From Parahoeflea olei (GTDB lineage: Bacteria; Pseudomonadota; Alphaproteobacteria; Rhizobiales; Rhizobiaceae): a DNA stretch of 64,000 bases. Shown one piece after another: positions 38,852 to 49,166 of this stretch (the stretch's first letter is position 1; the number at the start of each line of letters is the position of its first letter). The stretch lies in assembly GCF_001703635.1 (NCBI RefSeq), contig NZ_LQZT01000001.1, positions 421,150-485,149 of the forward strand, read 5' to 3'. The notes under the pieces were generated by a model. The model ran no database searches. It worked only from the letters and a program-made list of their open reading frames with translations, and was not told where the DNA came from. Both the position numbers and the translations under genes were made by a program.

Positions 38852-40355
38852 CTAGCCCGCGCTGAACAGCGGGAAGGTCACGCCGAGCGCCCAGGCGAGG
38901 CAGAGCCCGAGCCCGATGCCGGCCGACAGCGGGCCGGCACGCTGCGCCACCCAGCGCCCCATCAGCCCGTGCACGCAGAAGAACAGCACCAGCACAGGCA
39001 GGATGATGAACAAGAACATCAGCCGCTCCGGATCGATCATCGCCGCCGCGCCGAGCGAGACGAGGATTCCGACGCGCGCAGCGATCCGCCGCCACCAGAC
39101 GCCGCGTCCCGCGCCGCTCGCCAGGCTGTCGGCGATCATGAACGGCACCGTGCCGACGGCAAGGACGGCGATGATCGGCAGCCGTTCGGCATGGGGCATG
39201 AAGCTTGCCGCATAGCGGTCCATGGCACCGCCGAAGACACCGACGCCCCACAGGATGAGCAGGCCCACGGCGAGAAGCGAGAACCGCCACTCGCCCTGGC
39301 TCGCCCCGCGCATCAGCAAGAGTTGCCCCCCGCCGTAAAGCGCCAGATGGATCATCAGGTAATCGGCCACCAGCACCGGCAGGAACGGCACGTAGAAAGT
39401 CGTGGCCACCAGCGGCGTGAGCACCGCCGGGGCGATGACCGAGACCCAGAACCGGCTGGCGGAGAGACCCGCGCCGGCGCTCGCCTGGGCGGGCAGAAGT
39501 CCGACCAACGGGCGCAACAACAGGACGATGCCCCCCATCAGGAGCAGGATCCAGAGCCCGGGCGTGACGAGGGATGGCAGCTGTGCTTTTCCTGTCGAAC
39601 GCCATGTCGAGCCAGTCGCGCGCGGCCTCAAGCGCATGCGGACTGTAGAGCACGCCAACATGCTCGACATGGGGCGCCACTTCGGCGCGGCGCACCACGC
39701 TTCCGGCCGAGACTGTTTCCCCCTCCTCCGCCGCCGGATCGACCAGCCGGGCGGCTTCAAGCGCCGCCTCGCGCAGCCGGCTCTCCCATTCGCCGCTGAT
39801 CGCCAGAAGCCGCTGAGGCTGCTCCGCCGTCACGGCCTGCGAAAACATCGAGATCGCCACCACCGCATCGACAGGCTGGCCGGCCTCGGCCTCCTCGATC
39901 GCCGCGCGCACCAGAATGTCGGTCGCCATCGAGTGGCCGAGCAGCGCGATTCCCTCGCCTGCGCCCGGCAAGCCGCGTCCATGGGCGATCACCCGTCGGA
40001 GTTCGGCAACCAGCAGCCGGGTGGTGCCGTCGATCGCGGTCACGTCCCCCGACATAGGCACCGGATTGCGCCCGTGGCCTTCGGAATCATAGGCCAGCAC
40101 CGCATAACCCGCCTGCGCCAAGGTCAGCGAATAGGCCTGCATCAACTGCCGCGATCCGGCGAAGCCGTGGGCGATCACCACCAGCGGGCCCTGGCTTTTC
40201 CCAGGGCTGTAGAGCGTGGCGGGAATGGTGCCGATCTGCACCGGCGTGATGCCAAGGCCGGCGCGCCCGCGTTCGAGCGCAACCAGCGAGACGAGGATCG
40301 CCAGCATCGCCAGCAGACCAATCCCCTCAGTCCAACCCGATCGCATCGACATCAT
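38852..40355 (-). pseudogene. Alpha/beta hydrolase with C-terminal membrane domain, frameshifted
   Basis: Two overlapping minus-strand frames together encode one protein of about 500 residues. The first part (40355 to about 39590) has an N-terminal membrane helix and an alpha/beta hydrolase domain: oxyanion HGF (VVIAHGFAGS), a DSEGHG turn and the nucleophile elbow GHSMA. The second part (about 39586 to 38852) is in another frame and contains six or more hydrophobic helices. The frames join at four consecutive A (TTTT at 39587-39590 on the plus strand). Removing one A gives a smooth junction reading DRKAQLPSLVTPG. Either a recent inactivating indel, a sequencing error in a homopolymer, or a programmed shift. 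The function of the intact protein is not known to me. Confidence 0.72.
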
Positions 40356-40552
40356 TCATTCCCTCATCGCGCCGCCGCCCGGCTCTCGCCGGATCGCAAG
40401 CTCCGGTGCGGCCCGAGCGCACAGACAGTAAACACGGGCGGCCGCCGATGGGAAACAGGCGCCGGTCATCCGGAAACGATGGAAGAGCTGGATCCCCGGT
40501 TTATTTCCACTCGCGGCTTGCCATGACGGGCAATGCTGCTAAAAATTTAGCC

Positions 40553-42337
40553 ATGGAGAATTTTTATGCAGATTCATCCACGCAGGTAACCCCTCCTCCG
40601 ATACGGGTTCCCAAAAGGCTGCGCGACGGATTGCGATTGTTGCTGCAGTCGGTCTATCCCGATCACGATTCCGAAACGCTACTTGAGCAGACGATAACGG
40701 CCTTCTGGCCCGGTGAGGAACAGCCCAGGCGGCGCGGCCGGGCGCCCGGCAACACGCTGTGGAACGAGCGCGACAGCTACGTCATCACCTATGGCAACAG
40801 CTTCACCAATGGCGAGCACAAGCCGCTCGACCTGCTTTCCGACTTCCTCGAGACCAGGCTCAAGGGCGTGGTGACGGGCGTGCATATCCTCCCCTACTTC
40901 CCCTACACCTCCGACGACGGCTTTGCCGTGACCGACTATTACGCCGTCGACAGCGGGCTTGGCGCCTGGGAGGACATCGGCCGCATCGCAGAAAACTTCC
41001 GGCTGATGTCGGACCTGGTGATCAACCACTGCTCGAGCCAGAGCGGGTTTTTTACGAACTACCTTCTCGGCCATCCGCCCCATGACCGGTTCTTCTTCGA
41101 GGCCGCGCCCGACGCGGACCTGAGCATGGTGGTCCGGCCCCGCGCACATCCGCTGCTGCGCGAGGTCGAAACCGCAAACGGCATCAGGCATGTCTGGTGC
41201 ACCTTCAGCCATGACCAGGTCGATTTCGATTTCTCCAATCCCGAGGTTCTATTCGAGTTCCTGCGGATCCTGCGGTTCCACATCGCGAAAGGCGTCCGCA
41301 CCGTCCGCCTCGATGCGATCGCGTTTCTCTGGAAGGAGCCCGGCACCCCCTCGATCCACATGCGCCAGACCCATGAGATCGTCCGGCTGATCCGGCTTCT
41401 GGCCGATTACACGACAGAGCCGGTGGTGCTGCTCACTGAAACCAATGTGCCCAACACGGAGAACCTCAGTTATTTCGGCAATCGCAACGAAGCCCACATG
41501 ATCTACAATTTCTCGCTGCCGCCACTGTTGCTGCACGGATTGCTCACCGGAACCTCGAAACATCTCAATGCCTGGCAGATGTCGATGCCGCCGGCGCAGC
41601 TGGGTTGCGCCTATTTCAATTTCACCGCCTCCCATGACGGCATCGGCATGCGCCCGGCGGAGGGCCTCCTCAGCGAAGACGACATCGCCCGGGTGCTCGA
41701 CACCGTGCAGGGCTTCGGCGGGCGGCTGTCGATGCGCCAGATGCCCGATGGCAGCACCCGCACGTATGAGCTCAATGTCGCCCTGTTCGATGCGCTCAAG
41801 GGCACGGTGGAGGGCGAGGACGAGTGGAACATCGAGCGGTTCCTGTGCAGCCAGATCATCGCCATGGGACTCGAAGGCATTCCCGGCTTCTACATCCATT
41901 CGCTGCTCGGCACCCACAACGATCAGGAAGGCGTCGAGAAATCGGGACACAACCGGGCGATCAACCGCCATCGCTGGCACTACCCCGACCTGCTCGACCA
42001 TCTCGACGACGGGCAGAGCAGCCACGCCATCGTGTTCGAGGCAATGACGCGGATTCTCAGGATCAGGACCGCGCAACCGACGTTTCACCCCAATGCCACG
42101 CAATTCACGCTGCAGCTCGGCGACCAGCTGTTCGGCTTCTGGCGCCAGAGCCTCGACCGTTCGAAGAGCCTGTTCGCGATCCACAATCTCACCAACACCG
42201 AGGTGTCGATCCCGGCGATGTCGCTCAATCTCATCGGCGGCGAGAGCTGGAGCGATCTTCTGTCCGGCGAGGACATTCGCGAGCGCGGCGGAGAAATCCT
42301 GTTCGCGCCCTACCAATGCCGCTGGATCACCAACTGA
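40553..42337 (+). CDS. GH13_18 sucrose-phosphorylase-like enzyme, probably glucosylglycerate phosphorylase
   Basis: A 594-residue alpha-amylase-superfamily phosphorylase. The nucleophile is Asp254 in VRLDAIAFLW, the acid/base Glu296 in LLTETNVPN and the transition-state Asp362 in TASHDGIGMRP. Subfamily 18 includes sucrose, sucrose-6-phosphate, glucosylglycerol and glucosylglycerate phosphorylases. The adjacent glucosyl-3-phosphoglycerate synthase and phosphatase favour glucosylglycerate, cleaved with phosphate into glucose 1-phosphate and glycerate. The start is uncertain: ATG 40553 or 40523 fit, neither with a clear ribosome-binding site. An inverted repeat GCTAAA-AA-TTTAGC (40538-40551) lies directly before ATG 40553 and could affect translation. 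Confidence 0.83.
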   Translation: MENFYADSSTQVTPPPIRVPKRLRDGLRLLLQSVYPDHDSETLLEQTITAFWPGEEQPRRRGRAPGNTLWNERDSYVITYGNSFTNGEHKPLDLLSDFLETRLKGVVTGVHILPYFPYTSDDGFAVTDYYAVDSGLGAWEDIGRIAENFRLMSDLVINHCSSQSGFFTNYLLGHPPHDRFFFEAAPDADLSMVVRPRAHPLLREVETANGIRHVWCTFSHDQVDFDFSNPEVLFEFLRILRFHIAKGVRTVRLDAIAFLWKEPGTPSIHMRQTHEIVRLIRLLADYTTEPVVLLTETNVPNTENLSYFGNRNEAHMIYNFSLPPLLLHGLLTGTSKHLNAWQMSMPPAQLGCAYFNFTASHDGIGMRPAEGLLSEDDIARVLDTVQGFGGRLSMRQMPDGSTRTYELNVALFDALKGTVEGEDEWNIERFLCSQIIAMGLEGIPGFYIHSLLGTHNDQEGVEKSGHNRAINRHRWHYPDLLDHLDDGQSSHAIVFEAMTRILRIRTAQPTFHPNATQFTLQLGDQLFGFWRQSLDRSKSLFAIHNLTNTEVSIPAMSLNLIGGESWSDLLSGEDIRERGGEILFAPYQCRWITN

Positions 42338-42348
42338 GACAGGACACC

Positions 42349-43152
42349 GTGAGCGCACCAGGCCTCCAGCACTTGATCATCTTCACCGATCTCGACGGCA
42401 CGCTTCTCGACCACCACACCTATTCGCATGCCCAAGCCACCCCAGCGCTCGAACGCCTGCGCCGGCACGACATTCCACTGATCCTGGCCTCGAGCAAGAC
42501 CGCCGCCGAAATCGCGCCGCTGCGCGAGGCCCTGGGTTTCGCCCATTGTCCGGCGATCGTCGAAAACGGCGCCGGCATGCTCGAACCCGGGCGGGAGCTT
42601 GAAGACACGGCCGAGCGCCACGGGGAAATCCGGCAGATCCTGGATCAGCTGCCCGCGAAGCTGCGCAAGCATTTCCAGGGGTTTTCCGACTGGAGTGTCG
42701 ATCAGCTGGCCGAGCGTACCGGCCTCACGCGTGCCGATGCCGAAAATGCCAGGAACAGGCAGTTTTCAGAGCCCGGTCTCTGGCTCGGAAACGAGGCGGA
42801 CCGGGCGGAGTTCGTGGCCGAAGTCAGCGTCCGCGGCCTTCAGATCACGCAAGGCGGTCGCTTCCTGACGCCCAGCTTCGGCGGCAGCAAGGCCCGGTGC
42901 ATGCGCGAAATCGCGGTTCGTCACGCCACAGATCGCGGACAGGCCTTCGCGGTGGCGCTCGGCGACGCGGAAAACGACGTGGACATGATCGAACAGGCCG
43001 ACCTCGGCGTCATCATCCCCAATCCCGCCCACCGGGGGATCCCACCGCTTGCGGGTGAGGCCACAGGCAGCGTCATCAGGGCCGGAAACCCAGGGCCTGC
43101 CGGATGGAACAGCGTGATGATGGGCCTGATGGATCACTGGGAACTGGATTAG
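42349..43152 (+). CDS. Glucosyl/mannosyl-3-phosphoglycerate phosphatase (HAD-IIB)
   Basis: A 267-residue cytosolic phosphatase of the MPGP type. HAD motif I is FTDLDGTLLD, motif II SSKT, motif III around KARCMREI and motif IV ALGDAENDVDM. The HAD-IIB cap contains the QFSEPGLW segment that is characteristic of phosphoglycerate-glycoside phosphatases. It would remove the phosphate from glucosyl-3-phosphoglycerate to give glucosylglycerate. The GTG at 42349 has AGGACA before it, 11 bases after the phosphorylase stop; the upstream open frame is not family-like. Confidence 0.85.
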   Translation: MSAPGLQHLIIFTDLDGTLLDHHTYSHAQATPALERLRRHDIPLILASSKTAAEIAPLREALGFAHCPAIVENGAGMLEPGRELEDTAERHGEIRQILDQLPAKLRKHFQGFSDWSVDQLAERTGLTRADAENARNRQFSEPGLWLGNEADRAEFVAEVSVRGLQITQGGRFLTPSFGGSKARCMREIAVRHATDRGQAFAVALGDAENDVDMIEQADLGVIIPNPAHRGIPPLAGEATGSVIRAGNPGPAGWNSVMMGLMDHWELD

Positions 43153-43162
43153 GAGCGAGCAA

Positions 43163-44380
43163 GTGGCCGATTTTCATCAGAATGGCAGCGTGGCAACCCT
43201 TCACAACCTGTCGAAAATGCCGTTCGATGTTCTGGAGGGCCAGCTTCGGCAATTTGCGAGCACCCGCAAGATCACCCTGATCCTGCCCTCGCTGTTTTCC
43301 GAACTGGGCCGCGATGCGCTGTCGCGCATTCTCGACGAGTTGAGCGGTGCGAGCTATATCAACCACGTCATTATCGGCCTCGACCAGGCCACCGAAGAGC
43401 AATACCGCTTCGCCAAATCCTATTTCGCGCGGCTGCCGCAAAAGCACGACATTCTCTGGAACGACGGGCCGCGGCTGCAGGAAATCCACTCGAAGCTCGC
43501 GCTCGCCGGCCTCGCCCCGGCGGAAGCCGGCAAGGGCCGCAATGTCTGGTACTGCATCGGTTATGCGCTTGCTTCCCAGAATGCCGATGTGGTGGCGCTG
43601 CATGATTGCGACATCACCACCTATTCGCGCGAAATGCTGGCGCGGCTGGTCTATCCGGTCTCGAACCCCGCCTTTCCCTACCAGTTCTGCAAGGGCTACT
43701 ACCCGCGCATCGCCGGCGGCAAGCTCAATGGCCGGGTCTCGCGGCTGCTGGTTTCGCCGCTGCTCTTGTCGATCCAGAAGGTCTGCGGCCATGTCGATTA
43801 CATCGAGTATCTCAAGGGCTTCCGCTATCCGCTCGCCGGCGAATTCGCCATGCGCGTGAGCATGCTGCCGGACATGCGCATTCCCTCGGACTGGGGGCTT
43901 GAGATCGGCGTTTTGTCGGAGGTCTGGCGCAACCTGTCGAGCCGCGCGGTGTGCCAGGTCGACATCTCCGATGCCTATGACCACAAGCATCAGCAGCTGT
44001 CGAAAGCCGACGCCAGCCAGGGGCTGTCGCGCATGTCGGTCGACATTTCCAAAGCGCTGTTCCGCAAGCTTGCCACCGACGGGGTGGTGTTTTCCCAGGA
44101 GACCTTCCGCACCATCAAGGCCACCTACTATCGCACCGCGCTCGACCTGATCGAGATGTACCACCACGATGCGCTGATGAACGGGCTCTACACCGACAGG
44201 CACCAGGAAGAGGAAGCGGTGGAGCTGTTCGCGGCCAACATCGTCACCGCCGGCCAGCTGTTCCTGGAAAACCCGATGGAAACCCCGTTCATCCCCAACT
44301 GGAGCCGTATCCAGTCGGCAGACCCGGACCTGCTGCGCACGCTGCACGAGGCGGTCGCCGCCGACAGCGCCGAGGCGTGA
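43163..44380 (+). CDS. gpgS: Glucosyl-3-phosphoglycerate synthase (GT81)
   Basis: A 405-residue cytosolic GT-A glycosyltransferase that transfers glucose from an NDP-glucose to 3-phosphoglycerate. The metal/nucleotide motif is DCD in VVALHDCDITTY. The acceptor-site region KGYYPRIAGGKLNGRVSRLL and the later DWGLEIGVLSEVW segment are typical of GpgS. GTG 43163 follows AGGAG by 7 bases, 10 bases after the phosphatase stop. With the phosphatase it makes glucosylglycerate, a compatible solute that often accumulates under salt stress or nitrogen limitation. Confidence 0.9.
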   Translation: MADFHQNGSVATLHNLSKMPFDVLEGQLRQFASTRKITLILPSLFSELGRDALSRILDELSGASYINHVIIGLDQATEEQYRFAKSYFARLPQKHDILWNDGPRLQEIHSKLALAGLAPAEAGKGRNVWYCIGYALASQNADVVALHDCDITTYSREMLARLVYPVSNPAFPYQFCKGYYPRIAGGKLNGRVSRLLVSPLLLSIQKVCGHVDYIEYLKGFRYPLAGEFAMRVSMLPDMRIPSDWGLEIGVLSEVWRNLSSRAVCQVDISDAYDHKHQQLSKADASQGLSRMSVDISKALFRKLATDGVVFSQETFRTIKATYYRTALDLIEMYHHDALMNGLYTDRHQEEEAVELFAANIVTAGQLFLENPMETPFIPNWSRIQSADPDLLRTLHEAVAADSAEA

Positions 44381-44395
44381 AGCCCGCACAAAAGA

Positions 44396-44428
44396 ACCGG
44401 GCGCGGAACATGAAGCTCCGCGCCCGGT
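44396..44428. terminator. Strong terminator hairpin between gpgS and katG
   Basis: ACCGGGCGCGGA and TCCGCGCCCGGT form a perfect 12-bp stem with a 9-base loop. It lies between the convergent gpgS and katG genes and could stop transcripts from either side. Confidence 0.75.
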
Positions 44429-44469
44429 CTGTATTCCGCCATCTCACAGTGTGAGACGTCTGCCTCGCC

Positions 44470-46791
<2,322 letters not shown>

Positions 46792-46856
46792 TCAACGCAG
46801 TGCCGCATGCCGCAAGGGCACGAAGCCGAAAACCGGATGCTCTCCCAATCCGCGCG

Positions 46857-46910
46857 GATCATATCAAAGCAGAACGATTTATATAAGTTGTTTTTGCTGA
46901 TCATATTGAT
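46857..46910. promoter_or_regulatory. AT-rich oxyR/katG control region with repeated GATCATAT
   Basis: GATCATAT occurs at 46857-46864 and 46899-46906, and the second copy extends into the dyad ATCA-TAT-TGAT. The intervening bases are strongly AT-rich and the region ends 11 bases before the oxyR start. This is where OxyR would be expected to bind and where the divergent promoters should lie, but I cannot assign exact boxes. Confidence 0.4.
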
Positions 46911-46921
46911 AGGCTCAGATT

Positions 46922-47827
46922 ATGAAGAACCTGACCCTCAAACAGCTTCGCTATTTCGAGGCCCTGGCGCAGCACGGCCATTTCGGACGCGCTGCCAGTG
47001 CCTGCGCCATCTCGCAGCCGGCCTTGTCGGTGCAGATCCAGGAACTGGAGAAGACACTCGGCACCGAACTGTTCGAACGCGGCAACAGGCAGGTGCGGCT
47101 CACCAGTTTCGGCGAGGAATTCGCCACACGGGCCCGCTCGATCCTGCAGTCGACCGAGGAACTGGGCGAACTGGCGCGCGCCGCAGGTCACCGCCTGGTG
47201 GGACGCCTCAGGCTCGGCATCATTCCCACGATCGCACCCTATCTCCTGCCCGCGATCATCACCAACCTCACCCGGATGAACAGCGGCATGGACATCCAGG
47301 TGCGCGAGACCGTGACGCCCAGGCTGGTGGAGGAGCTCTCGGAGGGCCGCCTCGACGCCGCCATCCTCGCGCTCCCGGTCTCCGAGCCGGCGCTCACCGA
47401 GATCGCGCTGTTCGAGGAGCATTTCGTTCTCGTTCGCCCTCGGCAGGACGAGGGAAAACCGGTGCCCAACCACGAAGACCTGCGCGAGATGAAACTGCTG
47501 CTGCTCGAGGAAGGTCACTGCTTCCGCGACCAGGCACTATCATTCTGCAAGATCCAGTCCTCCCGCCCGCGCGAGATCCTGGACGCAAGCTCGCTTGCGA
47601 CGCTGGTGCAGATGGTGGGCGCGGGCATGGGCGTGACCCTGATTCCGGAAATGGCGATCGGGGTGGAGACGCGCTCGGCGCCGGTGTCGATCGCGCGCTT
47701 CGCCGCCCCCGAGCCCGCCCGCACCATCGGCATGATCTGGCGCAAGACCAGCCCACTCGGCAAACAGCTTCTCGAAATCTCCGACGTGGTACGTCAGGCG
47801 GCGCAACACCACGCCCCATCCCGATGA
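46922..47827 (+). CDS. oxyR: Hydrogen-peroxide sensing LysR-type regulator OxyR
   Basis: A 301-residue LysR-family regulator. The winged helix-turn-helix is at about residues 5-65 (LRYFEALAQHGHFGRAASAC; QPALSVQIQELE). The peroxide-sensing cysteines are Cys200 in EEGHCFRDQAL and Cys209 in LSFC, the same spacing as the disulfide pair of E. coli OxyR (199 and 208). Divergent pairing with katG strongly supports the assignment. It should activate katG when oxidised. Confidence 0.95.
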   Translation: MKNLTLKQLRYFEALAQHGHFGRAASACAISQPALSVQIQELEKTLGTELFERGNRQVRLTSFGEEFATRARSILQSTEELGELARAAGHRLVGRLRLGIIPTIAPYLLPAIITNLTRMNSGMDIQVRETVTPRLVEELSEGRLDAAILALPVSEPALTEIALFEEHFVLVRPRQDEGKPVPNHEDLREMKLLLLEEGHCFRDQALSFCKIQSSRPREILDASSLATLVQMVGAGMGVTLIPEMAIGVETRSAPVSIARFAAPEPARTIGMIWRKTSPLGKQLLEISDVVRQAAQHHAPSR

Positions 47828-47905
47828 CCTGACACCGGGGCCCGCCCCCGTGATTGAACAATCGGCCGCCCGCTGCATTGACCCTGCAACCGGAGCCCAC
47901 GCCTC

Positions 47906-48937
47906 ATGCCTTTGGACAACCTGTCGCTTCCCTTTCTGCTTGCGATTTTCCTGGCCGCGAGCCTGATCATCCTCGCCTGTGGCGTGCGCATGACCGGGCT
48001 TGCCGACCGCATCGCCGATCGCACCGGCCTGGGAGAGGCGCTGGTGGGCGGCGTGCTTCTGGGGGCCGCGACGTCGCTGTCTGGAACCGTGGTTTCCCTC
48101 ACCGCCGCGCTCGACGACCGCGCCTCGCTCGCCTTTTCCAACAGTGTCGGTGGCATTGCCGCCCAAACCGCGTTCCTGGCCCTCGCCGACGTGCTGTATC
48201 GCCGTGCCAATCTCGAGCACGCGGCCGCCGAACTCGCCAATGTGTTCCAGGGCGCGCTGTTGATGCTGATGCTGGTAATTCCGGTGCTGGCCTATGCGGG
48301 GCCGGACGTGACGCTGCTCGGCATCCATCCCGCCTCCTATGTGCTGGTGATCGTCTATACGGTGGGGGTCGTGGCCTCGAGGCGCGTCCGCGAACAGCCG
48401 ATGTGGCGACCGGTCGGCACCTCCGAGACCAAGAATGACGAGCCCGAGGAAGCAGAACAGGATTCGGACGGAAACCTGTCGCTGTTTGCCATTTTCGGAG
48501 CGCTGATGCTGGTCATGGCCGTTTGCGGCTGGGCGATCGCGCAAGTGGCGAGCGAATTGACCGATCGATACGCGCTTTCGGCATCCCTTGTCGGAGCGTT
48601 GATGACGGCTGTGGCAACCTCGCTGCCCGAACTGGTGACAACGCTGGCGGCGGTGCGACGGGGCGCGCTGCAGCTGGCCGTCGGCGGCATCATCGGCGGC
48701 AACACCTTCGACACGCTGTTCCTGACGCTGTCCGACATCGGCTACCGCGACGGCTCGCTCTATCACGCGCTCACACGGGGCGATTTCTTCTGGCTAGCGA
48801 CCGGCCTGGTGATGACCGCCACCCTGCTGCTCGGCCTGATCGTGCGCCAGCGCACAGGACCCGGCGGCATCGGCTTCGAAAGCGCCGGCATTCTCGCCGT
48901 CTATGGCGGCGCCATTGCCGTGCAGGCTCTCGCATAG
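47906..48937 (+). CDS. CaCA-family cation/calcium exchanger-like membrane protein
   Basis: A 343-residue inner-membrane protein with about ten hydrophobic segments and a central acidic cytosolic-type loop (about residues 170-192, rich in Glu/Asp). It has the two inverted alpha-repeats of the CaCA superfamily. The second is canonical (ATSLPELVTTLA with Glu242, then GGNTFDTLF). The first reads ATSLSGTVVSL, with Ser59 and Gly60 where Pro and the ion-binding Glu normally stand. This asymmetry suggests altered ion selectivity or transport mode. It follows oxyR on the same strand after 78 bases and may be transcribed separately. Confidence 0.78.
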   Translation: MPLDNLSLPFLLAIFLAASLIILACGVRMTGLADRIADRTGLGEALVGGVLLGAATSLSGTVVSLTAALDDRASLAFSNSVGGIAAQTAFLALADVLYRRANLEHAAAELANVFQGALLMLMLVIPVLAYAGPDVTLLGIHPASYVLVIVYTVGVVASRRVREQPMWRPVGTSETKNDEPEEAEQDSDGNLSLFAIFGALMLVMAVCGWAIAQVASELTDRYALSASLVGALMTAVATSLPELVTTLAAVRRGALQLAVGGIIGGNTFDTLFLTLSDIGYRDGSLYHALTRGDFFWLATGLVMTATLLLGLIVRQRTGPGGIGFESAGILAVYGGAIAVQALA

Positions 48938-49044
48938 GCCATCCGAAGCGCGCGCCGATGCCCGCTGCCGCAGCGAAGCAAGGTGACGGAGCCAATATCC
49001 TGTTCAAGGGCCATGGCGCGGCCGGTGATACATCCGCAAGTCGA

Positions 49045-49076
49045 TTGACACGCCGTCATCTGCTCGCAACTATAGT
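49045..49076 (+). promoter_or_regulatory. Candidate promoter of the CHAT-cytochrome operon
   Basis: A perfect TTGACA (49045-49050) precedes TATAGT (49071-49076; 5 of 6) with a long 20-base spacer; AACTAT with a 17-base spacer is the alternative -10. The predicted start lies about 80 bases before the CHAT gene. Confidence 0.4.
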
Positions 49077-49079
49077 TGC
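49066..49079. promoter_or_regulatory. Perfect 14-base palindrome GCAACTATAGTTGC over the -10 region
   Basis: The palindrome covers the candidate -10 box. A related half, CTATAGTTTG, recurs at 49131-49140, 61 bases downstream. The arrangement is that of a repressor or activator site on the promoter of the six-gene operon. The LuxR-type protein encoded in the operon is one possible binder. Confidence 0.5.
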
Positions 49080-49166
49080 CAGAAATCAATTTGAAGACTT
49101 CGCTGCCGCGCACGACACCTACGAAATTTCCTATAGTTTGGCGATCTTTTGACAGGAACGGCCACA

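Noticed and set aside
40406..40552. N-terminal extension of the GH13_18 enzyme
   Set aside because: Arg/Gly-rich sequence without family similarity; shorter starts at 40523 or 40553 fit the family length.
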